DNA of 64,000 bases from Thermus tengchongensis (GCF_021462405.1 NZ_JAKEDU010000003.1:62001-126000), one strand, 5' to 3'; numbered from the stretch's first letter, positions 33,740 to 43,075 are shown. Translations and numbers: made by a program. The notes: generated by a model not told the origin, from the letters alone.

Positions 33740-34767
33740 ACCTCCTCTCGCCCCACATCGCCCTTTACCGTCTCTACGACCTGGCGGACGAGATTGACCT
33801 CTCCCGCCTGGCCACCCCCAGGCTTCGCCTTTCCCGGCCCCGGCTGGGGGCGGTGCGCTTCGAAAACCCCCCGGCGCAGATAGAGCTCGGGGTAAGAAGC
33901 GTGGAGGGGATCTCGGGCCTGCTCACCGCCCGGCTTTACGAGTTCGGGGTGGCCTCGCTTTCCTTTCGCGTGCACCTGGGGGAAAAGGTCCCCTGGGAGA
34001 CCTTCCTGGCCCAGGCCCTGGCTTTGCCGGAACTTCCCTTTTGGGAAGGGTTTTTTCTGGCGGAGCTTTTGGCCCTCGAGCCCTACCTGCAAGGCGCCCT
34101 CCTGCGCCCGGAGGAGAAGCGCCTCTCGGAAGAGTTCACCGTCTACCACGCCTTGGGGTTTGAGGGGCACAAGGCGGCAAGCCCCCCCGTGGACCTCACC
34201 CCTCTCTGGATGGGGGCCAAGGAGGAGTTCGCCCCCGAGGTCAGGCGGGAGATGGAGCGCTACCGCTACAGCTACTCCACCGAGGACCTGGCCCTTTTGG
34301 GCTTCGACCGGGTCTTCATCCTGGACTCGGAGGGCATCTGGGACGTGGCCGACCTGGTGGAGTTCGTGCACGCGCAACTCCTGGAGCTTTCCTACTACGA
34401 CGGGGTCCTCACCCAGGAACTGGAGGCCGTGCCCCAGGTGCTCAAACACCGCGGCCTTTGGGGTTACGGGAAGCTCCAGCGCTTAAGGCGGCGCCTCATG
34501 GCCCGGCATGCGGAGATCGCCGACGTGCGGGCCAGGATGGAAGGGGCCTTGCGCATCACCGAGGACCTCTTCTACGCCAAGATCTACCGGGCGGCCTTGG
34601 AGCTTTACGGGGCCCACGAGCTGGAACGGAGCCTGGAGGAAAAGCTCAGGGTCCTCGAGGCCACCTACGAGATGGTCACCGAGGAGGTGGTGCACTTAAG
34701 AAGCCAGGCGGTGGAGGTGGGCATCCTGGCCCTCATCGCCTTTGAGGTGGTGCGGGCCCTCTATTAA
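33736..34767 (+). CDS. RMD1/DUF155-like protein
   Basis: A 343-residue protein. The C-terminal part (a charged helical stretch from about residue 250, then a hydrophobic segment GILALIAFEVVRALY) has the pattern of the RMD1/DUF155 family: a coiled-coil helix pair followed by a C-terminal membrane anchor. The N-terminal half is a mixed alpha/beta domain with LYEFGVASLSFRV. In yeast and humans RMD1 proteins sit in mitochondrial membranes and affect translation; the bacterial role is unknown. Coupled to rdgB by ATGA. Confidence 0.65.
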   Translation: MNLLSPHIALYRLYDLADEIDLSRLATPRLRLSRPRLGAVRFENPPAQIELGVRSVEGISGLLTARLYEFGVASLSFRVHLGEKVPWETFLAQALALPELPFWEGFFLAELLALEPYLQGALLRPEEKRLSEEFTVYHALGFEGHKAASPPVDLTPLWMGAKEEFAPEVRREMERYRYSYSTEDLALLGFDRVFILDSEGIWDVADLVEFVHAQLLELSYYDGVLTQELEAVPQVLKHRGLWGYGKLQRLRRRLMARHAEIADVRARMEGALRITEDLFYAKIYRAALELYGAHELERSLEEKLRVLEATYEMVTEEVVHLRSQAVEVGILALIAFEVVRALY

Positions 34768-34774
34768 AGGGGAC

Positions 34775-34802
34775 TTGCGTCCCGGGAAAGTAGGAGTATA
34801 CT
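34775..34802 (+). promoter_or_regulatory. Promoter of the maltose-type ABC operon
   Basis: TTGCGT (34775-34780), 16-bp spacer, TATACT (34797-34802). The -35 box lies in a GGGAC/GTCCC hairpin that may end the upstream unit. The leader continues about 50 bases to a CGGAGGTGGG ribosome site. Confidence 0.7.
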
Positions 34803-34828
34803 CAGCCCGCAGGGCGCGGAAAAAGTTA

Positions 34829-34840
34829 AGCGGAAACGCT
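34829..34840. promoter_or_regulatory. Candidate LacI-family operator
   Basis: AGCGGAAACGCT, an AGCG/CGCT inverted repeat around GAAA, lies about 27 bp after the -10 box in the malE-like leader. The site resembles LacI-family (MalR/CcpA-type) operators and is well placed to block transcription. Confidence 0.4.
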
Positions 34841-34862
34841 ACCACGCGCCCGGAGGTGGGAT

Positions 34863-36059
34863 ATGAAACGAGCACTGGCAGCACTGGCCCTCGGACTTTC
34901 CCTGGCCCTTGCCCAGGGGAAGATCACGGTGTGGACCCACTTCGGCGGCCCCGAGCTGGAGTGGCTGAAGGCCCAGGCCCGGGCTTACGAGAAAACCTCC
35001 GGCACCAAGGTGGAGGTGGTGGAGGTTCCCTTTGGGGACATCAAGCAGAAGTTCATCCTGGGGGCCCCGCAGGGGCAGGCGGCGGACCTGGTGGTTTCCA
35101 TCCCCCACGACTGGCTGGGGGAGATGGCCCAGGCCGGGGTGCTGGAGCCCATGGGCAAGTACGTGACGCCAAGCTACCTCTCCGATCTGCAAAGCGTGGC
35201 GGTGGAGGCCTTCACCTTCGGGGGCAAGCTCATGGGCCTTCCCGCCTTCGCCGAGAGCGTGGCCCTCATCTACAACAAGAAGTACGTGAAGGAAGCCCCC
35301 AAGACCTGGGACGAGTTCCTGGCCCTGGCCCGGCAGTACACCACCGGCTCCACCTTCGGCTTCCTCTACAACATCGGCGACCCCTACTTCAACTTCGGCT
35401 TCTTCAAGGCCTTTGGCGCCGACAACGTCTTCGCCAAGGACGCAAAGGGGAACCTGGACCCCGCTAGGCTCCTCCTGGGTGGGGAGGTGGGAGAGAAGGC
35501 CCTGGCCTTCATCAAGGACCTCCGCTACCGCTACAACCTGGTGCCCGAGGGCGTGGACTACGGCGTAGCCGACGGAGCCTTCAAGGACGGGGCCTTGGCC
35601 ATGATCATCAATGGCCCCTGGGCCCTGGGGGACTACAAGAAGGCCAAGATCGACTTCGGCATCGCCCCCTTCCCCACCCCGCCCGGGGCTAAGAACCCTT
35701 GGGGCCCTTTCCTGGGCGTGCAGGGGGTGGTGGTGAACGCCTACTCCAAGAACAAGACTGCCGCGGTCAACTTCGCCAAGACCCTTATCTCCGGCAAGAA
35801 CCTGGTGTCCTTCAATCAGGCAGGTGGCCGCATCCCTGTGTCTAAGAGCGCCGCCAAGACCCTGGAGAAGGACCCGGTGGTGGCGGGCTTTTCCAAGGTC
35901 TTCGCCCTGGGCACCCCCATGCCCAACATCCCGGAGATGGGCAAGGTCTGGGGTCCTTGGGCCAACGCCATCAACCTGGCCATCCAGCGGCCCGACTCCA
36001 ACTTGAAGAAGATCGTGGAGGACATGGTGGCCGAGATCCGGAAGGCCATCGGCAAATAA
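34863..36059 (+). CDS. malE: Maltose/maltodextrin ABC transporter substrate-binding protein
   Basis: A 398-residue extracellular sugar-binding protein of the MalE group. A signal peptide (about residues 1-19, ending LALAQG) is followed by ITVWTHFGG, the AP-rich loop, MGLPAFAESVALIYNKKYV, the NGPWALGDYKKAKIDFGIAPFP core and FLGVQGVVVNAYSKN, all typical of maltose/maltodextrin binders. It is the first gene of a malE-malF-malG-GH13 unit, and a strong hairpin follows it. Thermus MalE homologues bind maltose, trehalose and related sugars; the exact set here is not visible. Confidence 0.92.
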   Translation: MKRALAALALGLSLALAQGKITVWTHFGGPELEWLKAQARAYEKTSGTKVEVVEVPFGDIKQKFILGAPQGQAADLVVSIPHDWLGEMAQAGVLEPMGKYVTPSYLSDLQSVAVEAFTFGGKLMGLPAFAESVALIYNKKYVKEAPKTWDEFLALARQYTTGSTFGFLYNIGDPYFNFGFFKAFGADNVFAKDAKGNLDPARLLLGGEVGEKALAFIKDLRYRYNLVPEGVDYGVADGAFKDGALAMIINGPWALGDYKKAKIDFGIAPFPTPPGAKNPWGPFLGVQGVVVNAYSKNKTAAVNFAKTLISGKNLVSFNQAGGRIPVSKSAAKTLEKDPVVAGFSKVFALGTPMPNIPEMGKVWGPWANAINLAIQRPDSNLKKIVEDMVAEIRKAIGK

Positions 36060-36069
36060 GGCCCATGCC

Positions 36070-36105
36070 CGCCCCCCACGGGACCATCCTCCCCCGTGGG
36101 GGGCG
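36070..36105 (+). terminator. Hairpin between malE and malF
   Basis: CGCCCCCCACGGG pairs perfectly with CCCGTGGGGGGCG (13 bp, 10-base loop). It is 11 bp after the malE stop. TATCGT (36106-36111) six bases before the malF ATG may be a weak internal leaderless start. Confidence 0.65.
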
Positions 36106-36117
36106 TATCGTTAAAGC

Positions 36118-37446
36118 ATGAAGCACCCGCCTGGCCTGAAAGGCTTTCTCCTGGCCCTCGGCCTCCTCCTGGGCCTCCTCGTCCTGGCCACGGGGGTGGC
36201 CCTTCTGGGCTACCTGGCCCTCGAGGCCTACTTTGCCCCGCCTGGCTGGACCCTCCTGCTTTTGGCCCTCTTGGTCCTAGTCCCTGGAGCCATCCTGATA
36301 GGGCGCCTCTTCCCCTGGCTCACGGACTGGTACTACTTTCTCCCCGCCCTCTCCTTCCTCCTGGTCTTCACCCTCTACCCCATCGGCCTCACCCTCTACC
36401 TGGCCTTCACCGACTACTCGGGGGCCAAAAACGGCTTCCCCGACCGCTCCACGGAAACCCGGGTGGTGAAGCAGGAGGGTAACCGGCTCACCCTGGAAGA
36501 ACCTGTGCGGGAGGCTCTCCGTTGCGACCCCTGCCGGGGGGAGCCGGTGGAGGTTTATGCGGAAGGCCACCGAGTGCGGGCCAAGATCCTCGAGGCCGAG
36601 GGAAGCACCCTGCTCCTGGACCGCGCCCTCCCCTTCCCGGCGGCCTTCGTGGCCAAGGTAAACGCCTTCCGCTTCGTGGGCCTCAAGAACTTCGCCTTCA
36701 TCCTCTCCCAGGCCAGCCAGGCCCTCCTGCCCGTCTTCGCCTGGAACGTGGTCTTCGCCGCCGCCACCGTGCTTTTGAACGCCCTGGTGGGCCTGGTCCT
36801 GGGCCTCATCTTGAACAACAAGGCCCTGAAGCTAAGAAACTTCTACCGCACGGTGCTCATCGTGTCCTGGGCCCTCCCCGGGGTCATCACCGTGCAGGTC
36901 TGGGTGGCCCTCTTAAACTACAACTTCGGGGCCATCAACCGCCTCCTGGGGGTCCTGGGCATCTACCCCATCCCCTGGCTCAACGACCCCGACTGGGCCA
37001 AGGTGGCCATCCTCCTGGTGAACCTTTGGCTGGGCTTCCCCTACATGATGACCGCCACCTTGGGAGCCCTTTCCACCATCCCCGACGAGCTCTACGAGGC
37101 GGCCAAGGTGGACGGGGCCACTCCCTGGCAGGCCCTTTGGGGCATCACCCTGCCCCTTTTGGAGAAGCCCATGGTGCCCATCCTCCTCTCCTCCTTCGCC
37201 TTCAACTTCAACAACTTCTACATCATCTACCTGCTCACCGGGGGCGGTCCGGCCCAGGAAGGGCGCCTGGCCACAGCCCAGGCCACGGACATCCTCATCT
37301 CCTGGGCCTACAAGACCGCCTTCAGCGCCGAAGGGCAGTCGGCCTACGGCCTGGGGGCGGCCATCAGCCTCCTCATCTTCGCCATCACCGTAGCCATCAG
37401 CCTGGTGAACTTCCGGGTCACGGGGGCCCTAAGGGAGGTGAGGTAG
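36118..37446 (+). CDS. malF: Maltose-type ABC transporter permease MalF
   Basis: A 442-residue MalF. Three N-terminal helices (about residues 8-95) lead to a soluble periplasmic loop of roughly 90 residues (about 100-190) that holds a CDPC pair, equivalent to the P2 loop of E. coli MalF that contacts MalE. The permease core follows, with the EAA loop DELYEAAKVDGATPWQALWGITLPLL. It forms the membrane channel with MalG, whose ATG follows the MalF stop codon directly. No ATPase gene is in the operon, so a shared MalK/MsiK-type ATPase is likely. Confidence 0.92.
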   Translation: MKHPPGLKGFLLALGLLLGLLVLATGVALLGYLALEAYFAPPGWTLLLLALLVLVPGAILIGRLFPWLTDWYYFLPALSFLLVFTLYPIGLTLYLAFTDYSGAKNGFPDRSTETRVVKQEGNRLTLEEPVREALRCDPCRGEPVEVYAEGHRVRAKILEAEGSTLLLDRALPFPAAFVAKVNAFRFVGLKNFAFILSQASQALLPVFAWNVVFAAATVLLNALVGLVLGLILNNKALKLRNFYRTVLIVSWALPGVITVQVWVALLNYNFGAINRLLGVLGIYPIPWLNDPDWAKVAILLVNLWLGFPYMMTATLGALSTIPDELYEAAKVDGATPWQALWGITLPLLEKPMVPILLSSFAFNFNNFYIIYLLTGGGPAQEGRLATAQATDILISWAYKTAFSAEGQSAYGLGAAISLLIFAITVAISLVNFRVTGALREVR

Positions 37447-38766
37447 ATGCGGCGCCTGGCCTATTTCTTCCTTGCAGGCCTTATCCTCTATGGAGCCTAC
37501 TGGTTCGCCGCCCACCGGCTTTTTGACGAGGGCTCCTACCGCAAGCAGGTGGCCTTCGGTAGCGTCTTCGTGCCCTATGGATGGGCCTATGCCCTGGGCA
37601 TCCTTTTGAGCCTGGTCCTCCTGCTTCTCCTTTACAGCGTGATTCGCACCGCCTTGGCCAACCGCATCCAAGGGCGCAAGCGAAGCCCCTGGCCCCTTTT
37701 CTGGCAAGGGGTGACCCACCTCTTCCTCTGGGTGCTGATCCTCCTCGTCTACTACCCCGTGGTGCAGGTGGTGGCCGCTAGCTTTGATCCCACCAACAAC
37801 CTCTTCAGTTTCCGCAGGCCGGATACGGGGTTTCTCCTCCTGGACGCCAAGGTCATCCCTTACGTGCCCGAGCCCTCCTTGGAAAACTACGCCAAGCTGG
37901 TGGAGGGGGTGGTGCTTTACCCCTACCAGGTGGGCCTTCTCCTCCTCGGGGGGCTCGCCCTTCTGGGTGTAGCCCTCATCGGCCTCCTGAGGCGGCTCCT
38001 GCCCCCGGACGGCTGGATGGACCTCTGGCAGGGGAGGCTTCTTTTGGTCTTAGCCCTTGCCGTATTCGCCCTGGCCCTCTTCCTTTCCCCCAAGCAGTTC
38101 ACCGGCCAGGGCACGGAGGCGAAGTTCCTCCTCTGGGTGCGGAACACCTTCCTCATCTCCGGGCTCACGGGGCTTCTGGCCGTCCTCCTCACCGCCACCG
38201 CCGGCTACGCCTTCGCCCGCTTCCGCCACCTGCCGGGCCGCTACCCCATGCTCCTCTTCTTCATCTTCGTGCAGATGTTCCCGGGGTTTTTGGCCCTGGT
38301 GGCCATCTACTACCTGCTTTCCCGGCTGGACCTCCTGAACACCTTCACCGGGCTGGTGCTGGCCTACTCCGGGGGGATCATCAGCTTCGGCACCTGGGTG
38401 TACAAGGGGTACCTGGAAAGCATCTCCCCGAGCCTCGAGGAGGCGGCCATGGTGGACGGGGCCACCAAGTGGCAGGTCTTCACCAAGATCCTCCTCCCCC
38501 TTTCCGCCCCCATGTTCGTCTTCATCTTCCTCCTGCAGTTCGTGGGCACCTACTCGGAGTTCGTCCTGGCTAACCTGGTCCTCACCGGGGTGGAGAGCTG
38601 GAACGTGGGGGTGGGCTTAAGGAGCTTCACCACCGGCCAGTTCCAAACCAAGTGGGGGATCTTCGCCGCGGCCAGCGTCCTCGGCTCCTTGCCCATCCTC
38701 TTCCTCTTCTACGGCTTCCAGCAGTACTTCGTCTCCGGCTACACCGCGGGGGCGGTGAAGGAATGA
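37447..38766 (+). CDS. malG: Maltose-type ABC transporter permease MalG, enlarged
   Basis: A 439-residue MalG, well above the usual 280-300. The core is clear: RNTFLISGLTGLLAVLLTATAGYAFAR, the EAA loop SLEEAAMVDGATKWQVFTKILLP and the C-terminal helix. Extra parts are an N-terminal region (about 1-85) with two membrane helices and an insertion (about 155-225) with two more hydrophobic segments, placed in the periplasmic loop before the core. It pairs with MalF. Its stop overlaps the amylase start (ATGA). Confidence 0.92.
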   Translation: MRRLAYFFLAGLILYGAYWFAAHRLFDEGSYRKQVAFGSVFVPYGWAYALGILLSLVLLLLLYSVIRTALANRIQGRKRSPWPLFWQGVTHLFLWVLILLVYYPVVQVVAASFDPTNNLFSFRRPDTGFLLLDAKVIPYVPEPSLENYAKLVEGVVLYPYQVGLLLLGGLALLGVALIGLLRRLLPPDGWMDLWQGRLLLVLALAVFALALFLSPKQFTGQGTEAKFLLWVRNTFLISGLTGLLAVLLTATAGYAFARFRHLPGRYPMLLFFIFVQMFPGFLALVAIYYLLSRLDLLNTFTGLVLAYSGGIISFGTWVYKGYLESISPSLEEAAMVDGATKWQVFTKILLPLSAPMFVFIFLLQFVGTYSEFVLANLVLTGVESWNVGVGLRSFTTGQFQTKWGIFAAASVLGSLPILFLFYGFQQYFVSGYTAGAVKE

Positions 38767-40475
38767 ACCACCACGACCTGGAACACGTGGACCCCCCCTT
38801 TCCCGACCTGGGGGAGGAGGTGGTCCTCTCCTTGGAAACCCCGGCAAAGGAGGGGCTTCTCCTTTTTGAGAAGGACGGGGAGATCCACCAAAAACCCATG
38901 GAAAGGACGGAAGGGGGCCTAAGGGTGCGCGTCTTCGTGCCCACGAGCCCCTTCCGCTACGTCTTCCGCCTCCCGGAAGGCTTCCTGGGAAGCCACGGCC
39001 TGGAAAAGGCCCTCCCTCGCTATGACCGCTTCTTCCACCTCCTGGCGGGGCCCCAGCCCCCGGAGTGGGCCCAGGGGGCGGTCTACTACCAGATCTTCCC
39101 CGACCGCTTCCGCATGGGGCGCCCCGAACTCGCCCCCCAGGACGGGGCTTGGCGCTACCAGGGGAGGCCCATCCGGAGGAAGGCCTGGCACGAGCCCCCA
39201 GGGCCCGAAGGCCCCTGGGAGTTTTACGGGGGGGACCTGTGGGGCGTCCTCGAGGCCCTTCCCCACCTGGAGGGCTTAGGGGTGGAGGTGCTCTACCTCA
39301 CCCCCATCTTCCAAAGCCCCTCCAGCCACCGCTACGACACGGAAGACTACCTGCGGGTGGACCCCCACCTGGGAGGAGAAGAGGCCCTGGAAGCCCTCTT
39401 CCAGGCTTTAGAAAAAAGGGGCATGCGCCTGGTGCTGGATGGCGTCTTCAACCATGTGGGGGCCACCCACCCTTGGTTTCAAAGGGCCCTAAAGGACCTG
39501 GAGAGCCCGGAACGGAGCATGTTCACCTTTTACCCCGATGGCTCCTACGCCGCCTTCTGGGGGGTGAAGTCCATGCCCAAGCTGGACTACGCCTCCCCCC
39601 TCACCCAGGAGCGCTTCGTCTTCGGCAAGAAGGCCCCCATCCGCTACTGGATGCGCCTAGCCCACGGCTGGCGGCTGGACGTGGCCCACTCCATCGGGGA
39701 AGGGGGGACGAACCGCAAAAACGCCCGCTGGCTCCGCGCCCTGGCCCGGGCGGCTAAGGAAGAAAGGCCCGAGGCCTTGGTCATCGGGGAGCTCTCCTAC
39801 GACGCCACCCCCACCCTGCGCGCCCACACCCTGGACGGGGCCATGCACTACGCGGGCTTCGCCCACCCGGTGATGGCCTGGCTCTCCGGGCGGGACGTGC
39901 ACGGGCGGGAAGCGGCCTTGAGCGCGGAGGAAGCCTGGGAGGTGCTCTGGGACCACTACCGGGCCCTGCCCCTGCAGGTGCGCCACGCCATGTACACCTT
40001 CGTCTCCTCCCACGACATCCCCCGGGCCCTGTGGCGGCTTCGGGGCAACCTGGGGCTTTTCCAGTTGGCCTACGCCCTCCTCTTCGCCTTCCCCGGGAGC
40101 CCCGCCATCTACTACGGGGACGAGGTGGGCCTTTCCCAGCCCAACCCCTACACCCTGTGGCAGGGAGACCCCTACTGCCGGGCCCCCTTCCCTTGGGACG
40201 AGGCCCTTTGGAACCGGGAGACGCTGGGGTTCTTGAGGCGCCTGGTGCGCCTCAAGAAGACCCACCCCGCCCTGCGCCGGGGAAGCCTTCTGCCCCTGAA
40301 GGCCCCGGAGGGAGTGCTGGCCTTCCGGAGGCGGTACCGGGGGGAGGAGGTCTGGGCCTTCTTCGCCAAGGAGGGGGCGCGCCTAAGGCTCCCCAGGGGG
40401 GTGGACCTCCTACGGGAGGAGGAGGTGGCGGGGGAGGTGGAGGCCCAATACCTCCTCTTCCAACCCTTAAACTGA
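38763..40475 (+). CDS. GH13 alpha-amylase family glycosidase (neopullulanase/cyclomaltodextrinase-like)
   Basis: A 570-residue GH13 enzyme without a signal peptide, so it acts in the cytoplasm on imported maltodextrins. The four conserved regions are present: DGVFNH, WRLDVAH (nucleophile Asp), VIGELS (acid Glu) and SSHD (third Asp). The N terminus (about 1-95) is a shortened carbohydrate-binding domain. The QIFPDRF segment points to the neopullulanase/cyclomaltodextrinase/maltogenic amylase subfamilies. It overlaps malG by four bases, so uptake and hydrolysis are coupled. Exact bond specificity is open. Confidence 0.92.
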   Translation: MNHHDLEHVDPPFPDLGEEVVLSLETPAKEGLLLFEKDGEIHQKPMERTEGGLRVRVFVPTSPFRYVFRLPEGFLGSHGLEKALPRYDRFFHLLAGPQPPEWAQGAVYYQIFPDRFRMGRPELAPQDGAWRYQGRPIRRKAWHEPPGPEGPWEFYGGDLWGVLEALPHLEGLGVEVLYLTPIFQSPSSHRYDTEDYLRVDPHLGGEEALEALFQALEKRGMRLVLDGVFNHVGATHPWFQRALKDLESPERSMFTFYPDGSYAAFWGVKSMPKLDYASPLTQERFVFGKKAPIRYWMRLAHGWRLDVAHSIGEGGTNRKNARWLRALARAAKEERPEALVIGELSYDATPTLRAHTLDGAMHYAGFAHPVMAWLSGRDVHGREAALSAEEAWEVLWDHYRALPLQVRHAMYTFVSSHDIPRALWRLRGNLGLFQLAYALLFAFPGSPAIYYGDEVGLSQPNPYTLWQGDPYCRAPFPWDEALWNRETLGFLRRLVRLKKTHPALRRGSLLPLKAPEGVLAFRRRYRGEEVWAFFAKEGARLRLPRGVDLLREEEVAGEVEAQYLLFQPLN

Positions 40476-40486
40476 AGGGGGTGCGC

Positions 40487-40813
40487 TTGAAGCGGTTTTC
40501 CGGCAGGGTGAGGCGGGTGGTGCGGAAGGAGGCTTCCCGCGGGGATCTCCTGGCGCAAGCCGAAGCGCTCAAGGGAGAAGGCGGCAGGGCTATAGGCTTC
40601 CCTAGGCGGCTCTTGGGGCTCCTTCGGGAAGCCCAACGCCGCTGGGGTTCCTTCTCCCCGGAAGAAAGGCAACGCTTTCTCGCCCTGCTTACCGGGCTTC
40701 TGGCCCTCTTACCCCTGGGGCGGCTGGGACGGGTGGGCTGGCTCCTGAAGCGGGCTGCCGGACCCGAGGGCCAGGCCCTTTTGGGCCTTCTCCTGCGGCT
40801 TCTAAGACGCTAA
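40487..40813 (+). CDS. Small hypothetical protein after GH13 gene
   Basis: A 108-residue protein not recognised. The first 60 residues are strongly basic; the second half has a hydrophobic stretch (RFLALLTGLLALLPLG) and ends RLLRR. It may be a membrane-associated basic protein. A GAAGGGGG site precedes the TTG at 40487; a GTG at 40481 would add two residues. It lies 11 bp after the amylase stop, so it could be the last gene of the maltose operon. The coding call rests on codon pattern and spacing only. Confidence 0.55.
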   Translation: MKRFSGRVRRVVRKEASRGDLLAQAEALKGEGGRAIGFPRRLLGLLREAQRRWGSFSPEERQRFLALLTGLLALLPLGRLGRVGWLLKRAAGPEGQALLGLLLRLLRR

Positions 40814-40826
40814 CCCCTTTCCGGGG

Positions 40827-40832
40827 TATACT
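40827..40832 (+). promoter_or_regulatory. -10 box of leaderless mutS2
   Basis: TATACT lies eight bases before the GTG start at 40841, with no ribosome site. Confidence 0.6.
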
Positions 40833-40840
40833 CTTCCTTT

Positions 40841-43075
40841 GTGCGGGATGTCCTCGAGGTCCTGGAGTTCCCCAAGGTCCGCGCCCTCTTGGCGGAAAGG
40901 GCCAAGACCCCTTTAGGGCAAAGGCTGGCCTTGGCCCTTGCCCCCCTCCCCCAGGAGGAGGCGGAAAGGCGCCACGGGCTAACCCAGGAGGCCTTAGCCT
41001 ATCCCTACACCCTTCCCGAGGCGGGAACCCTCGAGGAGGCCTACCAAAAGGCCCAAGGCGGGGCCAGGCTTTCGGGCCTCGAGCTCCTGAAATCAGCCCA
41101 GGCCCTGGAGGAGGCCATGGCCCTCAAGGAGGAACTTCTTCCCCTACAAAACCTCCTGAGCCAGGTGGCGGCGGGCATAGGGGACCACGGGGCCTTCCTC
41201 GCCAAGGTCAGGAAAGCCCTGGACGAGGAAGGAGCCGTGCGGGATGAGGCAAGCCCCAAGCTTTTCGCCATCCGCCGGGAACTCAAGCCCCTGCGCCAGC
41301 AGATCCTGGACAAACTCTACGCCCTCATGGACCGCCACCCCGAGGCGATCCAGGACCGGTTCGTCACCCTGCGCCGCGAGCGCTACTGCATTCCCGTGCG
41401 CGCGGGGATGGCCCAAAGGATCCCCGGCCTTCTCCTGGATGAGTCCGAATCCGGGGCCACCCTTTTCATCGAGCCCCTTTCCGTGGTGAAGCTCAACAAC
41501 CGCCTCCAGGCCCTGCGCCTGCAGGAGGAGGAGGAGGTGAACCGCATCCTGCGGGAGCTCTCGGAGAGGCTGGCCCAGGACCCCGGGGTACCGGGCACCC
41601 TGAAGGCCTTGGGCCTTTTGGACCTGGTGCAGGCCCAGGCAGCCCTGGCCCGGGACCTGGGCCTCACCCGCCCTCGCTTCGGGGAGCGCTACGAGCTTTG
41701 GGAGGCCTTCCACCCCCTCATCCCAAACCCCGTCAAGAACTCCTTTGCCCTGGACGACCATCACCGCCTCCTCCTCATCTCCGGCCCCAACATGGGGGGC
41801 AAAACCGCCCTCTTGAAGACCCTGGGCCTGGCGGTCCTCATGGCCCAGTCCGGCCTCTTCGTGGGGGCCAAGCGGGCCCTTTTGGCCTGGCCCGACCGGG
41901 TCTTTGCCGACATCGGGGACGAGCAGTCCCTGCAGGAAAGCCTCTCCACCTTCGCCGGGCACCTCCGCCGCCTCAAGGAGATGCTGGAGGGGGCCACGCC
42001 CCAAAGCCTGGTCCTCATCGACGAGCTGGGCAGCGGCACCGACCCCGAGGAGGGGGCGGCGCTTTCCCAGGCCATCCTGGAAGCCCTCTTGGAGCGGGGG
42101 GTGAAGGGCATGGTCACCACCCACCTCTCCCCCCTGAAGGCCTTCGCCCAGGGGCGGGAGGGCATCCGGAACGCCTCCATGCGCTTTGACCTGGAAGGGC
42201 TTCGCCCCACCTACGAGCTGGTCCTGGGGGTGCCGGGGCGGAGCTACGCCCTGGCCATCGCCCGGAGGCTCGCCCTGCCCGAAGAGGTGCTGCAGCGGGC
42301 CGAGGCCCTTCTGCCCGAGGGGGGTAGGCTGGAGGCCCTCCTGGAAAAGCTGGAGGCGGAAAGGCTCGCCCTGGAGGAGGAAGGGCGCAAACTCCGGGAA
42401 GAGCTCGCCCGGGCGGAGGAGCTGAGGCGGCGCCTCGAGGCCCGCGAGGCCCGCTACGAGGAGGAGCGGGCGGAAAGGATGCGGGCCCTGGAAGAGGAGG
42501 TGCGCAGGCAGCTTCTCCAGGTGGAGGCCGAGCTCAAGGCCCTGAAGGAAAAAGCTCGGGTGGGAGCCAAGAAAGACGCCCTTAGGGAGCTTATGGCCCT
42601 AAGGGAGCGCTACGCCAAAAAGGCTCCCCCACCCCCGCCCCCTGCGGAGCTGGCCGAGGGCCAGCTGGTGGAGGTGGTCTCCCTGGGCCGCCAGGGGCGG
42701 CTCTTGGAGCTTCGGGGTGAGGAGGCCTTGGTCCAGGTGGGCCCGGTGCGGATGACCCTGAAGGCCAAGGAGCTCAAGCCCCTCAAGGCCCCCGAAGCCC
42801 CCAAAGCCCTTTCCACCAGGCCCAGGCGGGAGGTGAAGGAGGTGGACCTCAGGGGGCTCACCGTGGAAGAGGCCCTCCTCGAGGTGGACAGCGCCCTGGA
42901 AGAGGCCAAGGCCTTGGGGCTTCCCACCCTGCGCCTCCTCCACGGCAAGGGCACGGGGGCCCTCAGGCAGGCCATCCGCGAGGCCCTAAGGCGGGACAAA
43001 CGGGTGGAAACCTTCGCCGACGCCCCTCCCCACGAGGGCGGGCACGGGGTCACGGTGGTGGTGCTGAAGAGCTAA
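40841..43075 (+). CDS. mutS2: MutS2 (endonuclease / ribosome-rescue ATPase)
   Basis: A 744-residue MutS2. The MutS-type ATPase core has Walker A GPNMGGKTALLKTLG, Walker B LVLIDELGSGTDPEEGAAL and the MutS signature. A coiled coil (about 500-590) and a C-terminal Smr domain (DLRGLTVEEALLEVD, then HGKGTGALRQAI) follow. MutS2 of T. thermophilus has Smr-linked nuclease activity and has been tied to suppressing recombination; in other bacteria it splits collided ribosomes. It does not act in mismatch repair. Its TAA stop starts repeat copy B. Confidence 0.95.
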   Translation: MRDVLEVLEFPKVRALLAERAKTPLGQRLALALAPLPQEEAERRHGLTQEALAYPYTLPEAGTLEEAYQKAQGGARLSGLELLKSAQALEEAMALKEELLPLQNLLSQVAAGIGDHGAFLAKVRKALDEEGAVRDEASPKLFAIRRELKPLRQQILDKLYALMDRHPEAIQDRFVTLRRERYCIPVRAGMAQRIPGLLLDESESGATLFIEPLSVVKLNNRLQALRLQEEEEVNRILRELSERLAQDPGVPGTLKALGLLDLVQAQAALARDLGLTRPRFGERYELWEAFHPLIPNPVKNSFALDDHHRLLLISGPNMGGKTALLKTLGLAVLMAQSGLFVGAKRALLAWPDRVFADIGDEQSLQESLSTFAGHLRRLKEMLEGATPQSLVLIDELGSGTDPEEGAALSQAILEALLERGVKGMVTTHLSPLKAFAQGREGIRNASMRFDLEGLRPTYELVLGVPGRSYALAIARRLALPEEVLQRAEALLPEGGRLEALLEKLEAERLALEEEGRKLREELARAEELRRRLEAREARYEEERAERMRALEEEVRRQLLQVEAELKALKEKARVGAKKDALRELMALRERYAKKAPPPPPPAELAEGQLVEVVSLGRQGRLLELRGEEALVQVGPVRMTLKAKELKPLKAPEAPKALSTRPRREVKEVDLRGLTVEEALLEVDSALEEAKALGLPTLRLLHGKGTGALRQAIREALRRDKRVETFADAPPHEGGHGVTVVVLKS

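Noticed and set aside
39999-40030. SHD instead of NHD in the amylase as a possible inactivating change
   Set aside because: The catalytic Asp is kept, and SHD is common in neopullulanase/cyclomaltodextrinase-type GH13 enzymes.
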